Counted from the stretch's first letter, positions 36,701 to 48,895 are shown. The stretch: 58,186 nt of DNA from Candolleomyces eurysporus (GCA_027579435.1 JANBPK010001077.1:1-58186), one strand, 5' to 3'. Notes: a model not told the origin generated them from the letters alone. Numbers and translations: made by a program.

Positions 36701-37086
36701 TCAAATGCCACTGAGGTCAACCGAGGGATACTGAGAACATAACCACTCAAAACCAGACTTCGCCGCGATATCCTTCGCTTTCTGCTTCTCCGTGGCGGAT
36801 CCTTGACCGACCAAGAATACAAGGTCATTACGACTGTGATCTACTACTGTAACAAATCCAAGGTTAGTAGGAGGCTTATACTCCGAATGCCAGTGGCGCT
36901 TACACATAGCTTCGGCAGACCATCTCTTTTCGTAGCCGTTTGTCTCTCGGACAAAGACAACAGGTTCGGCATAATTACCGAAGATTCGCTGAACGACATT
37001 ATTGAACTTGATGCAAGATCCTAGTAGAGCGTCGATGTCAGCGTTGAGAAGGGCTGAATGCGAAGGCGAGCTGCACCATCGGACAT
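36701..37086 (-). CDS. small double-stranded-RNA-binding-domain protein
   Basis: Three minus-strand exons, 37086-37077, 37020-36904 and 36846-36701, give 273 bases and 90 residues, nearly all one dsRBD. The fold pattern is visible in order: helix 1 KFNNVVQRIFGNY, the strands YEKRWSAEAMLVDHSRNDL then VFLVGQGS, and the KKxAK-type helix TEKQKAKDIAAKSGFEWL. The first exon holds only MSD plus one base; this start was chosen because the intron after GATG closes the frame into GSCIKFNN. Single-dsRBD minigenes are common in mushroom genomes and may bind structured RNA in the cytoplasm or nucleus; no catalytic domain is attached. The gene lies inside a dispersed repeat that is interrupted on both sides (copies a and d), so it may have been moved here. 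Confidence 0.85.
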
Positions 37087-37926
37087 GATAGATGTGAGTA
37101 GCGGGCGACAAAGTGCTCGACGGTCGATGAGATTTGGGGGGGAGGATGGGATTTAGAGGGTATAAATGGCGCCAGCGTGTACTCAGTTTTTAAAGCGTCT
37201 TATCCAGTCATTTTTTCTCCCCAAAGTGACCTTGGTTGGGGAACTTGTATTACACGTTGGAGTTACTTATTGACGGTGAGCCTGCTGTTCGATCCTTAAC
37301 AGTCAAATTCGATTCACTCAGTACGTACAATGTGAGTAATTATTATATAACCCTCTTTATTCCCAAAGTTTCGGACACAGATTGACCCACCGCCATGCCT
37401 TTTCCTATATGTCTGGGCTATCGGTGTACTCAAGCTTGAGTCGTTGCACAATTTGAGGTGAAAATCTCAGCATCTTGGGTATGTAAAACGAGACCAGTAA
37501 AGGTCGTGCCTTAGACCCGCAGCGCCTCAGGGCTGCAGTGGCGTGTAATGAAATGCTGCCTACCTGAATAGGTGTGAAACATGCGATACTTTGGAGTAGA
37601 GCGGATACCATTTCAAATCGAAGCTCGTCTCATGATCGCAACTGGATGTCACATTGGGGAAAGCCTGTTGATTTGCGTTGGGCTGGATATCTTTTAGTTC
37701 GTCTAGCGCTCGGGACGCAATGGCGGCCGACTCTGATGTTACGTCTTACTTAACATCCTGCCTTCTCGTTCCTCGTTGCTTTATCTTTACTCAATGAGCT
37801 TTCAATAGTATTCTCTGGACTTTTTTTTTGACGGAGCGAGCAAACAATCTGTCAGCGATTGAGACTGTCACAGGCTATACACAGCTTATTGGGAACCTGT
37901 CCCGTTACTATGATATCATGCATATG

Positions 37927-38310
37927 CGGCAAGACATGAGAGGGCTTCCCATAGCTGAAGAGGGTATCGGGGCAAGCGTCTCATAATGACTCGCAAATAA
38001 ATCCTCATCGGGGAGCCCTGGGCTATTCCCGTTTTGTTAGGGCTCAAATCTCAGCTTCGAAGGGGCGGACTCGGCCCGATTCCTTCAATCTGGATCCACT
38101 CAACCATTTTCATCGGCGGTTATACCGTGGCTTTGACTACTTATTCATTCCGTCGACCCTAACGAACTCGGTACTACAATGATGTAAGCGGCAAATTCCA
38201 CGAAACTGCCACCAAACCGGAGGATCCGAGTCTCCGGGCCCCTCGCGCAGAATCGTCCCAGCTTTTCTCGTGCTTGATGCTCGATCTAAACATCATGGAA
38301 CCTTGTCGAC
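37927..38310 (+). repeat. dispersed composite repeat, copy d (second half)
   Basis: It matches 40370-40722 in the same orientation. Shared blocks include GTCTCATAATGACTCGCAAA near 37979, GCTATTCCCGTTTTGTT near 38022, GGCCCGATTCCTTCAATCT near 38072 and GATCTAAACATCATGGAA near 38283. With copy a it makes up one full repeat split by about 1.6 kb. Confidence 0.78.
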
Positions 38311-40003
38311 CAGACATTCAAAGTACTTCTCGACGTAAATACAGCCCAGGGCTGAGCTCACGGTCATTCCTCTGATCCACCTTGACCACGACGTGTTTAA
38401 GGTGTGGATGTACCATCATAGGAAAGCGTCGTCGAGGATTGAATCGCTAGCAACAGCAGTACAAGAATCCGAGCCTCCCATGCTTTTTGCTGCGTTTCTT
38501 TCGTTCTTTTTCTCAAATCATAGCTTTTGTTGCCAGTACTCGACGTTCGTTCGGGGGTGGGTTAATTTATTAGACTGATGGGATTCTCGATCGACATCTC
38601 ACAGGATCGAACACTGGACCCTCTGACTTGTCGTTGTCTCAAAGGTTTTCCCGTTAATTGTGCCAATATTCGAGGTCTAGCCTTACGTCCTGACCCTGTC
38701 CCGCCAAAAAAATGGAAGAGAGGGATCGGGTCAGGCATACTGACGGTGAGCCAACAATGGATGAATGTATCATTTCTGTTACGCTACCGATCCGCAAGAA
38801 GACAATCGAGCAACTCGCTCTAATACAAAAGCTGACATCGATCTAACACCGGGCGCTTACAGAATCGAGGTTTTCATTTGAAGCCGATTTCCACTCTTTG
38901 AAACGTGACCTATAGATCTTATACAATGGCCCAATTTGTGCAGCCCTGAACCCTCCACTCTCATGGCGATCGAGGGAGGATACTCGTGCAACTGAGTGAA
39001 TACGAAACGAAACGGGTATACATGCTCCGAACGATGGCGTTGATTATACCTTCCTAATTTCTCTTGCCCGTGCTTGACTTTAAGGTCGAGGTGCCTCATC
39101 TGCGTGCAGCAAAAGCCACGTTTTAACCCAATGAGTTATCTCATGTGGACAGGATTAGTTGCAAGTGATCCGATCTCTGTGCGCTCTCCGACGCCCACCG
39201 TCGGGCTTTCGATCGTGCCCAGGAAGTTGGTGATCGGATACATGGGAAGGCTCCAAACGTCCGCAATGATCACACTGCATGTCGAACTCTTGTAACGCCT
39301 AGCATCGCCAACTGCGATCATTCTCGTGCGTCTTTTTGGACAGACGTTCGACTCAATCCGACTCACTTTCCCTTTCAGCCACCTATCAAAAAGTCATAAC
39401 TAGTCATTGTCTGTTGGAAATAGGGTAAAAAANGCGGCGAACGGTACCATACATAGTTGTAGTACATCAAGCCGGACACGAGGCAAAGGTTATATTGATG
39501 CACGCTTCACACTTGCATCTTATGACCATGGAGGTGTGATCGGCTGACCAGTGCTGAGCGCCTATCGCGGCTATAGAAGGCTCTTGGAGCATCGTGCGAG
39601 ATGGCGAGTGAATGAATCAATCGAACGAAGCAATCGAAAAGTCGTAGGATCGGTCCCTAGAATCTCCTGATTACCTCGCCGACTGAGATCTTGATCTTGA
39701 GTCGATCGCTGCTGAACTCATCGGACTCCTGCCACGTTCTCTTACAATCTACTTCACTTCGTCCTCCCTCATTCGGTCTTCTCGTCAGTGTTCATTCCCG
39801 CCTTCACTCCGTAAAGAAAAACTTTCGATTGAAGGAGCAGCTCACCAGCTGTGCTGCTGACCCCCAGAGAAGGCAACATCGAACCCTAATCATGATGCAC
39901 ACCCCTTTCAACTCATGCTTACTCGGTCTATTCATTCGTTACCTCGTTTTCTCCCGCGTTGATACCGCGCTCAAGAAATCTGAGTTGCGAGAAATTCCAT
40001 TCT
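38311..40003. other. 1.7-kb stretch; possible SINE-like fragment near 38590-38760
   Basis: No gene was recognised. TCTCACAGGATCGAAC at 38603 also occurs near 47132, where it belongs to a tRNA-like repeat, and an A-rich GCCAAAAAAATGG follows at about 38700. The similarity is short, so this third copy is tentative. A single N lies at 39433. Confidence 0.35.
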
Positions 40004-40725
40004 CTCCCATCCTCGCGGATTCTCCGACTCCTCCTTGCATTCGAGGCTTCCGGGGGTATAACAACGACGTGACCCAGGTCCTCAATTCTACCATCACTCT
40101 ATTCTTGAGTATCTGTAGAGCTGTTATCGAGGTTCAGGTTGAACACTTTGTTGAAAATGCCAAGTTCTCCACGTCCCAGATCCGAAAGCCGCATACGTGA
40201 CCGAGGATGAGAAGTCAACTGGACAGAGGAACAGGCGACAGCACGTGAAAATGATGAACGAAGCGCACACAAGCGAGCGAGGAAAAGTAAAGATGTTGAA
40301 CGAAAAAAAANTGATCGAGCGACGATTGTCGTTCACAACGGGAAAGACGAAGGAGAAATTGAGTATCAGACAGCAAGGGACTCATAATGACTCACAAATA
40401 AACCATCATTTAGGAGTGCTGTGCTATTCCCGTTTTGTTGACGCTCAAGTTTCGGCTTCGGAGGGGCGGGAATCGGCCCGATTCCTTCAATCTACATCCA
40501 CTGGACTACGTTCATTGGCGGTCATGCTGTGGCTTAGATCAATCATTTCTTTCGTCGAGCCTGGCGGACTCGGCACCTTGATGTAAGTGGCAGATTCCGC
40601 AAGCAGAAAAAATACTACCAAACAAGAAAATCCGAGTCTCTGGGTTCCTTACACGGAGTCTTCCCGCTCATTCAACGCTTCTCTGGTCTTTGATGTTCGA
40701 TATAAACATCGTGGAAATTTCACCT
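40004..40725 (+). repeat. dispersed composite repeat, copy b (most complete)
   Basis: This copy joins the sequences seen separately as copies a (36075-36340) and d (37927-38310). Its left end matches the inverted copy c at 49640-49930 (TCTCCGACTCCTCCTTGCAT near 40021; CCACGTCCCAGATCCGAAAG near 40170). It has lost about 40 bases relative to copy a around 40340. No long shared reading frame is seen, so it is probably a non-autonomous or decayed element. Confidence 0.75.
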
Positions 40726-42379
40726 CGGCACTAGCTGTTCCCTCGAGTCCCCAGGAGAAGACTAGTACAAATTCACTCGTCCCAAGTCACCATACTGCTC
40801 TCTTGACCACATCGCACACTGGGACTCATAACCTTGCTACCCTCGCCATCAGGATGCTGAAGCAGGACGCAGCTTTGTGTGGGCAATGCATGTGTCCGGG
40901 ATGTACCTCATGTTTATGCTCGACTACGAGCTCATAGAGCTCCCTTCCGAGCAGAAGGGCGCAACTGATCAAGGAAGTTCAGGACTATGCGTGAGCGATA
41001 AATGGTCGCTCAAGATATTTTGTCCTACCCCATTTTATAGTGCTACTGTGCTTTAACGCGATAACGGAATCGATTTCTCCCGGAGAAAACAGCACGGCGC
41101 TCTTCAAAACCTTGTCGGAACCACTCTCTCTATGACGAGCGCATTGCAGATTGCACTGTAGCTGACATTGGGACCACCGTCCTCCAGTATCAAGAAGTTT
41201 ATGGCGCTCTCTATGGCGGAGCAGCAATGGAGGATCTGCTTTCTCAATCGAGTTGGTACCCGTAAATTATGGTTAATTAAAACTTGCTCTAACTTAATTA
41301 AAATCTCTCGCTAATTCATCCCTCAATAGCGGCATCGCGTACAATTTCCGTGAATATGCCACGTTTCTCTGCGTTCTTTGCATTTCGCTTCCTCTCACAC
41401 GTTGCACAAGCTTGTACGGGAATGACCCCAAAGCTGACGAGCATCTCTTCTACAGACGTCTTTGCGACGAACTCTCGTCACTAGCCTTCTTATGTGCTAG
41501 GATGTCTCCCAATACCGTGCATCATTCGACAGATTTGAGGTATCCAGCAGTAGCATCCGAACAGACCTGTAATCCGCCAAGGTAAAAGCGGATCTGGAGT
41601 GGCTGGGGTACATTATTGAAAACCCAAGTCTTCAATTCCAATAGACCTAAAGGTTTGTTTCATTGAGCGGTCAGGATTCTCACATAAGATGTTCGCCTTC
41701 GTTTTCGCTTTCCTTCTAATGGCAGATTTTGATGCGGTAGTTTCATCTACTCTAGGAACGTTAGAAGAGTGCATTCGAATTCTCCGTTGATACTGTGTCT
41801 ACCCGAGCCCTTGTGGACGGCACTGCCTGATTTAGTACTGGTCTCCGCTGCCACATCTTATAGGCAATAAACAGTATATTTAGGACCTAGATGGTTGGTT
41901 TCTTTGGTTGCTTGGATCTTGCATGAGACAGATTACTGTCCGAGCGAACAGGCTACTCTACAAGTTGCAGGACGGGTTGCGTATTGGATCTCCCTTAAGA
42001 AGGATGTAAGCCCTACGAAGATGGAGGCAAGCTTGAAGAGCTACAGTCGACAGAGCTCTCTCACAGGCCTCCGTAAGTCTAACCTAGCTCCCTGCACCTA
42101 CAAAGTACTTTGAAGCCCGATATTTTGACCACAGGAACTCCTCACGTTCTGTTACACAGCTTGCAGCCGGGAAGACTGCGTTTCTTCAAAGTTCTGGCAC
42201 ATTATAGGACGTCGTGTTGTCGTACATGGAAAATGACTTGTAAAACAAATGGACATTGGAAAAATATTGTGATTAAATGGGGAATTAAACGAGCTATAAG
42301 AATGAGTTAACGAATGAGAATATTAAGAGAGCAACGCGAGACCAAGGTATAAACAATGATAATTATTGAGGATGGTCAT
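40726..42379. other. 1.65-kb stretch with no recognisable gene
   Basis: Short frames only. The stretch contains AT-rich sequence around 41265-41310 and 42230-42365 and, at its right edge, the 3' flank of peroxygenase B. Confidence 0.4.
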
Positions 42380-43761
42380 TTACAGCTGACCATATGGGAA
42401 CAGCTGATCACATTGCGCACCGAGTGCTGTAGGGAGACTGGAATATAGGAAGCCCAGATTCTTGATCAAGTTCCGTTTCAGGACGCCTGTTGGGTTGGGA
42501 TACAGCCCCTGGACAGTAGTTACGATGTCCGCGTATAGCACACACGGCTTCGTGAAGTCGGCAGAGGTGGGATCGACCACGAAGTTGTTGACCTTTCCGT
42601 CCACGTTTCCCCCCGGAAGGAATGGGTGCATGGAGAAGATTTCCGCGATACCCTCGTTACTCGTTGGCTTGGGCGGCCTGTGGAAGTCAGGGGGAAATCT
42701 CATTTCTTGGAAGAATGATCTCGCTGACGCCATGTCTAATTTCCTGTCTGTCTTTCGCCCGTCGACAAAGAAGTTGATGGGGAAGGCCGACTCTCCATAC
42801 CCGGTGAAGTAGCGAACGTTCTTGAATGAGAACTGGGGATTGGTGGCGATGGAATCTTGCAAACGTTGGAATCGTAGCTCTCCAGCAACTGTCAGGTTGT
42901 AGTAACCGTCGCCATATTGATTGCTGAAGTCGACAAACTGATACATGCGAGCGAAGGATTAGTCTCAGTCATAGTCGAGCCTAGGCGGACTAAGCGTACC
43001 TTTTGAAACAAGGTTTCGTTGAAGCTGTGATTGTCTCCAAAAAATTCGTCTGCTCGAGTCATCCCGCCATCGCCTGGGACGTATTATCAGTACCTTTTCA
43101 CTCAACGATTCTGACTGTATTCACCTTCGAACGTTCCATGAACATTAAATCCACCAGCGTGGGCGGGAGGTGGAGGATCGGGTCCAGTCTTTCGTGTCTT
43201 GCCTCCAATGCTGAGCAAGTCGGTGACGAGGTTTCCGTTCATCAAGTGCGCAACGTAAGTCACGAATATCGCAAACTGGTTCTCCATGTTGAACCCTGGG
43301 TGATACATATGAGTACCCAACATAGACGAGAAGTAATCACGTCATAATTCTCACCCTCCTGGACCGCGGTAACCATTTGAGATGGGCTAGCGACACCATC
43401 ACGAGATATGTACTAGAGAAAGGAAAAAGAGTTAGCCGTCGAGGTCGAAAACAAGTGGATCGATGCTAACCCCGTGAGATGCAAGTGTGTTCATTCCTGG
43501 GCAGGGTCCTCGCTCATCACCATTTCTCAACGGCTTCCATGGATGAGCGCGATCGTGGACTAGCTTCGTGCCTGTGAATCGAGGCGGTCCGGGAGGTGGA
43601 GGTGGATTGACAGCGCCAGATCCTTCTCCAGTACGAGAGCCAGTGCCTTCAATTTCTTGACGCTTCAGAAGTCCCGGGTCATTGGGAAAAGCGAAGGAAG
43701 TAGAGAGTGCGCTGAAAGAGAAAAGGAGGGTGGTCAGGACAACGAATGTTTTCGAGATCAT
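42380..43761 (-). CDS. long-type unspecific peroxygenase, paralogue B
   Basis: Same enzyme class as the gene at 29948-31370. The minus-strand exons are 43761-43471, 43412-43355, 43295-43125, 43073-43000 and 42937-42380, giving 1152 bases and 383 residues. Exons 2-5 have exactly the lengths of paralogue A (58, 171, 74 and 558). The features are a signal peptide (MISKTFVVLTTLLFSFSALS), PPPPPGPPRF, the PCP motif RGPCPGMNTLASHG (Cys87), FEGDGGMTRAD (Glu173, Arg180), FFGDNHSFNETLFQK, YNLTVAGELRFQRLQDSIAT, TGYGESAFPINFFVDGR, LYPNPTGVLKRNLIKN and CDQLFPYGQL. Pocket-lining differences from A (for example FTGYGESAF against ITAYGETVF) suggest a different substrate range. It looks fully functional. The two genes are a same-orientation tandem pair separated by repeats and the dsRBD gene. 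Confidence 0.95.
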
Positions 43762-43803
43762 GGTGAAGGTTTTCTGTGGGGCAAACATTTCGCCCATGGG
43801 TAG

Positions 43804-43811
43804 TTTAAATA
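43804..43811 (-). promoter_or_regulatory. TATA-like element of peroxygenase B
   Basis: The minus strand reads TATTTAAA 43 bases before the ATG at 43761. Unlike paralogue A, no perfect TATAAAAG is seen, so the promoters of the two paralogues have diverged. Confidence 0.45.
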
Positions 43812-44819
43812 CCTTTTCTCTAGAGTGTCCTTTGAAATCGGGGTATCTCCGTTTTTCCGTAGCACGCCCTGAAGCTCTGCCAGCGCCTCGTAACCGACAT
43901 CGCTTTGAGCTGCGGACTTACCCAACATCGGCAACCAAAACGAAATGCTGGGGTGTTTCGTATGCCTGCGCACGCTGCTGTAAGTGAATTGAGGTTAGCT
44001 CCATCGGATTCAATTTCTCAGTAGCCCCGCTATATTTCGTCGTTGGCACGGATCAATAAGTTCCTGGGACTTTTCTGCAGGTCTGGTCACCCCGCGACCC
44101 AGTGGTATGTCCACGGTAGGGCTTTTCTACGCCATCCCATTCGACGAGCTGTTTACATGAACGTAGTGTTTCTGAAAATTTGAATTGTGATCACGGCAAT
44201 CGCGCACCCGTGAAACCAGAAAGAAATCCTGATACTATTCTCGGGTCTCACGCACGCTTCCGAGTCCGTAATACGCGTAGGGCACAGTCCCATTCAACTG
44301 CAGTATAGTATCCGAGGTCCAATCACAGATCGATGATTTCAGGGTAAGCAGTCCGAAGAACCAGGCTTATCCTTTGGTGTGATGTCGGAACGGTCGATCC
44401 ATGCCAACTGAGCGCAGCACCCAGAGCTGAAGATGCTCCTTCGATTGATCTCTTGTCAGGATTCATCGGATACGCTGTATCCGTGACGTCTCAACACTAG
44501 AATCGCCGTTATCCTCGTGCTTGAGTCCCTGAACGATCAAATGCACGAGGAAGTCCTGAAAACCCGAGAAGTTTGCCTTCACTGCTTGCCTACCCGTGTA
44601 TCTGATGGTCGTTGAACGCAACGATCTCTGGCCTGTACGGGAAGGGGGACGCGAAGCGCATGAAGTCACTGACTAACATTACTCATTTGAGGCTTGGTCT
44701 TACGGGCGGAGATTAACCTCGGCGAAGACGTATGACGTTGAGCCCTCAATTGCGAAAATTCATGCCGCGTAAAAACATCGCTTTGGCCCTGGTCCGAGCT
44801 CGAGATCTATGTAGGAATG

Positions 44820-45175
44820 AATGTTCACGATGAAGAAGGGAGTCAAATCGAGGTTGGCGTCTCAGTGGCAAGGAAACCTGGTGTTGGGCCAAAAGTTGCA
44901 TTGGACCGGGTTTGAACTCGGGACGCATCGCATTTTATCATCAGACGACAGACCTCCCCAACCGGGGTTTCCAAGTGTACGCAGGGATTACAAGAGACTT
45001 GAAATCTGGAGTCGAAACCTCCGAGATAAGGTCGGAATGAAAAAGAAGGGTGAAGGGTCGGGGCAAATTAGATTTGCCGGTGGAAGTTATTGAGAGGGGA
45101 CTCAATCTTAAAGATTACGCTACCGACCCGTGCAAAGACATGCTAGGATTGTGATGATGTCATTACGAGTACATA
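44820..45175 (+). repeat. SINE-like repeat, copy 1
   Basis: ACGCTACCGACCCGTGCAAA at 45116 and AGACATGCTAGGATTG after it match ACGCTACCGACCCTGGGAAA and AGACATGCGTTGACAATG at 47297-47330. Upstream, the minus strand contains CCCGAGTTCAAACCCGGTCC, resembling a tRNA B box. The two copies share this order: tRNA-like part, variable A/G-rich middle, conserved end. No poly(A) end or target-site duplication was found. Confidence 0.5.
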
Positions 45176-47094
45176 TTTGTGCCACTCAAATAGCCACTTC
45201 TCCCTCATTTCGAGAACTTAGAGACGAGTTGGAGAATAACGAGGATTTCCTGAACCTGGCGGATTCCTTAGCGAGTCATACTGACTCGTGCCGTTGACCG
45301 ACTTCTCAAGCACATGGCTCGAAGGGTTCAAGTTGTTATTACCAAAGGAGTATGCGTTCGAAGTAATCTGGTTGCTTCCCTGGGATTGAGACAAGCATTC
45401 CCTTTGCTACATTTATACTGCTATTCTACCCCGCATTGATCAAGGGAACGTAATGCTCTCTGCCCCTGGCCGAGTAGTCGTGTTCGCTGCTTGGCTTTAA
45501 ACCATCCAAACTCGCAGAAATTGCACGAAACCAAAACGATTGCAGAGTTAAAATTCTTCTGTCCAGGCTGTGCGTTCGGTGATGTTGGCCACAAAAGTTA
45601 GACTTATAGCGACACGTTCGTTATGTTGATGGGGATGCTATGGCCCAAAGAAGGGTTGACACTGCTTACAACTTCTCGTGGAACGGGAGAATCTGTGCGT
45701 GAGATATTGTTCATGGTTGCCGTACAGTGAGTTTGAAGGAGGTTGTGGACTTCCTTGACGGAGTATTCGAGGGATAGATTGGTGTTTGAATACTCACCCG
45801 TTGATCTCTTATTCCTTCCCAGTCCGACCGTCTCCTTGTACAGGCTCTCAATACGTGTTCATGCGACGTCGAACTCCCAGTTTTTCGAAGCACCCCATGT
45901 GACATACATGGGCGTTCGCTTGGAAAACAGACGAGTGAAGTCAACTGATCACGAGTCGTCACGAGAATCCTCAGGCTTGATCGAGCAGAAATGCAGAGTT
46001 ATTTTTCTCGTCGTCCTTGTGATAGGTAGAAACATGATTGGCTTTTTAAGCGCAATGGGAATGGAATGGAGGACGTTGAAGCTCGGTGCTCTGTCTCCGC
46101 CCCGACATGTTCCGGTCCAGATAGAAACAAGCAGGTGATGACAACAAAGGAGAATGCGGAGTGCTATGTACCCGTCAAGACGCCGTGAATCAGCCTCCAC
46201 CCTTGATCGACCTCAAGTCTTACTCCCTTGAATAGGTCTTGGACCAACGGCTGGAGCTGCCACTACAGGTCGAATTTAATAAAATGAGAACATTTCTACC
46301 AACCAACCATGAGCGACAATTACGGCGAAAAAGTACTCCTCTCCCGACCAGTTTAGTTGAGTGCCGGTACGTATCTGAATCAGAGAGTTCGGATACCCGG
46401 GACTTCGTGAATTCCTCAGCAGACTGCGACGAATTCGATGCGGTAATTGGAGCAACGAAACGGGGAAAAAAACGTAAGATATTCAACGACAATGCGTCCT
46501 CTTGCGGGACCGAGCTCTGGAGATCCCGCCAGTATTCCAAGCTTAGAGGCAACAGCGCTTTGGCTTCTAAGACACCGAAGACGGATGTATATTTTTCGTA
46601 CAAGGATGAAGCAAAAGGGAAAGAGTGACCGGGCCAAAGGAAAGAGAGAGTTGGCAGAGCACGATTGATATTGTCTGTTGCTACATATTCGCAGGATGAC
46701 AAGTTGAGAACTCGGTGAGAGGGTATTTGCAACTGATGAGCGCTAGGCTCTCGAGCCAAGAATCTGTATGACGGATGTGTTGAGACGAATGTGTAGTGCC
46801 GGGAGTGTGTCGCTCAGGGCCGCTGTCAAGTCGACTTTACTTTTACCTCGTTCATAGCACCTCAAGAGAGTATACGTACCATCTACTAGACAGGGTAGAA
46901 GCATTCTTGAAGAGTGATATAAGAGGAACGCTCGAAACTGTTTCACTGACTCGCAGTGTTCAGCTGGCAGGACGATTGAAGATGTTGTCAAATGATCTGT
47001 GTCGAGATCATTACCGTATGTTCTCTCAAAACACTCGAGTGCGACTGCATGAGGTGTGGGGAGGAGAGAGAGTGAATTTGAGGTAGGTTCGTTG

Positions 47095-47365
47095 GAGAAG
47101 CAGGACCTCCGATCCCGATCCGATTATTACTATCTCACAGGATCGAACTCCCGACCTCTTTGAGCCGGTCCCGAGTTTACGCTGATTCAAGCTCGCTCGT
47201 CGCCTCCAAGGTCAACAGCATCAGGGAGAACGGAAAAAAACAGAAGAGTGGGGTCGGTCCAGGGGATCCTGGCATGAAAGAGGAATGTTTCAGGTACGCT
47301 ACCGACCCTGGGAAAGACATGCGTTGACAATGGTGATAGTGTGATAACTTGAGGATGTTGGAGCA
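47095..47365 (+). repeat. SINE-like repeat, copy 2
   Basis: The minus strand reads GGTCGGGAGTTCGATCCTGT near 47155-47136, a good tRNA B-box match. The conserved end ACGCTACCGACCCTGGGAAA lies at 47297. A full tRNA cloverleaf could not be drawn, so it is not annotated as a tRNA gene. Confidence 0.5.
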
Positions 47366-48011
47366 CAGCTTTGGGCGCGAAGGACGTGTGCTGATGGAAG
47401 AGGTCGACGGAGAAGGTCTGGTGCCGGCGGTTACTGCATAGGATAATCGATAAGATACCACGAGCCCGACGAGTCCGGAGTCGATGGTTGAAGGCAATGT
47501 TTGAGTGGGAGGCGACGCAAGTATGTAATCTCCCTTAGAGAGCGGGTCGGAGGCGGTCACAACCTCGACATGACCCTGGGCGACGACTGTCCTGGGCGAC
47601 TACACCAGAGCAAGGCCGGAGAGTCGAGATGCTTCGTCATCGCAACCGTTTCTCTGTCAAAGAACCTCGCACCAGCGCTTGAAGGCAGCCCCTTGGGAGG
47701 CCGAGACGCCCATCAAAACACCGCCCGGGGAACCGCGGGTTTTGATGGTGGCGGTGCGATGAATTCCAGCTGGCTGTTGGCTGTGCCGCTTTCAGTTTGC
47801 AACGGGCACTCGTCTTTGCTGAAACCTTCATCGCATCGGACTCCATTCGACTTGCAGCGGTGCCTCTTCATCCTCGCAAGCCTTCTTTCGCTTCCCTACA
47901 ACCGACTCCACTCCACTCCACCACCATCAACGATAGACTTGCAGGCGGGCGACAACGAATCGCATCCATCATCCATATCCATTCCGACCTCCTCCTCGAC
48001 CAAACATCACA

Positions 48012-48895
48012 ATGAGAGGCTTCGTATCGAGCTGTGTGAGCACCCTCTTGTGGGCGTGGTGTGCTGTTGGTGAGTCTCCCGTGCCCCACGATGCGATGGC
48101 TTCGCTGATCATCATCGGGAACCGTGATTGCCCTGCTTCTTTTCAATCGCTACCTCTGCACGACCCTCGACCGACCACCTCCCTCGTTCTATCTGCTGCT
48201 ACCCGCTNCCGTACCGCCGCCACCGCCCGTTGACGACCATCGCCCCGCCGCGCCCGGCTGAATAGCCTACTTTATCGTAACCCAGCCAACAACCGGCACG
48301 CAATGGGTGAACGGCCAGGTGAACGTCGTACAGTGGACCAAAGGGCTGCTCGACAACGTCAATGGGTATGATGTAGAGTTGGTGAGGATCAACGTGGATG
48401 GCTTGATCCTCGTAGCGAAGAATGGTATGCCTCTTTTATCCTCTTCCTCCTGCTCCTTCGATCTTTTTCTCCGATCTTCTGGCGCTTCTTCATGCCGTCC
48501 TCCTTTCCCATCGTCAACCCCACTCACCCTCTCTCCTCGCAGTTCCCTCAAAACCCGGAGGTCTAAACATCTACCTCGAAAACGTCCCAGCAGGCGACGA
48601 CTACGTTCTCGTGTTCATGAACTCGACCCACGGAGTCCTCCAAGGCAGCTCCCAACGCTTCGCCATCCTACCCTCGTCAGGCTCTCCCACGAGCGCACCC
48701 ATAGCGCCCGTCGACAAGGCCGTGACCGTTTCCGTGACCAGTGGGCCCAACCCCACCGCCTTTTTCGCGACCACCTTGCCCGCCTTGCCTTGGAGCGCCG
48801 CTACCAATCTCAGAGTGGGAGGAGGTGCAATGTGCGGCGTGCTGGGGATGGCTGGTGTCGCCTTGCTTAGTGCCGGATGGATTTTGTTGGTTTAG
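48012..48895 (+). CDS. KRE9/KNH1-like Ser/Thr-rich GPI-anchored cell-surface protein
   Basis: Three exons, 48012-48069, 48266-48424 and 48543-48895, give 570 bases and 189 residues. A signal peptide (MRGFVSSCVSTLLWAWCAVG) leads directly into the N-terminal domain of the yeast Kre9/Knh1 family (Pfam family of Ser-Thr-rich GPI-anchored proteins). Its pattern is ITQPTTGTQWVNGQVNVVQW, then YDVELVRI, LNIYLENVPAGDDYVLVF, NSTHGVLQGSSQRFAIL. A short Ser/Thr/Pro linker follows and then a C-terminal GPI signal: small residues GGGAMCG and a hydrophobic tail MAGVALLSAGWILLV. The product should sit on the outer plasma membrane or wall; in yeast the relatives affect beta-1,6-glucan. Intron 1 is long (196 bases) and contains an N at 48208. 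The unspliced frames overlapping this gene are shadows. Confidence 0.88.

Larger units (their letters stand above)
43812..48011. other. 4.2-kb gene-poor region with two SINE-like repeats
   Basis: Apart from the repeat copies at 44820-45175 and 47095-47365, I could not support any gene. The plus-strand frame 46239-46628 is hydrophilic and ends with a nuclear-localisation-like KRGKKRK, but its antisense frame 46220-46759 is equally open and neither has splice support. The last 200 bases are the pyrimidine-rich leader of the KRE9-like gene. Confidence 0.4.

Noticed and set aside
46220..46759. Overlapping frames of 129 and 179 codons on opposite strands
   Set aside because: Both are open over the same bases. 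Neither has a start context, introns or family motif that would decide between them.
47100..47180. Possible tRNA gene on the minus strand (B-box-like GGGAGTTCGATCCTGT)
   Set aside because: No A box at the right distance, no matching acceptor stem and no anticodon arm could be drawn. It fits better as part of a SINE-like repeat.
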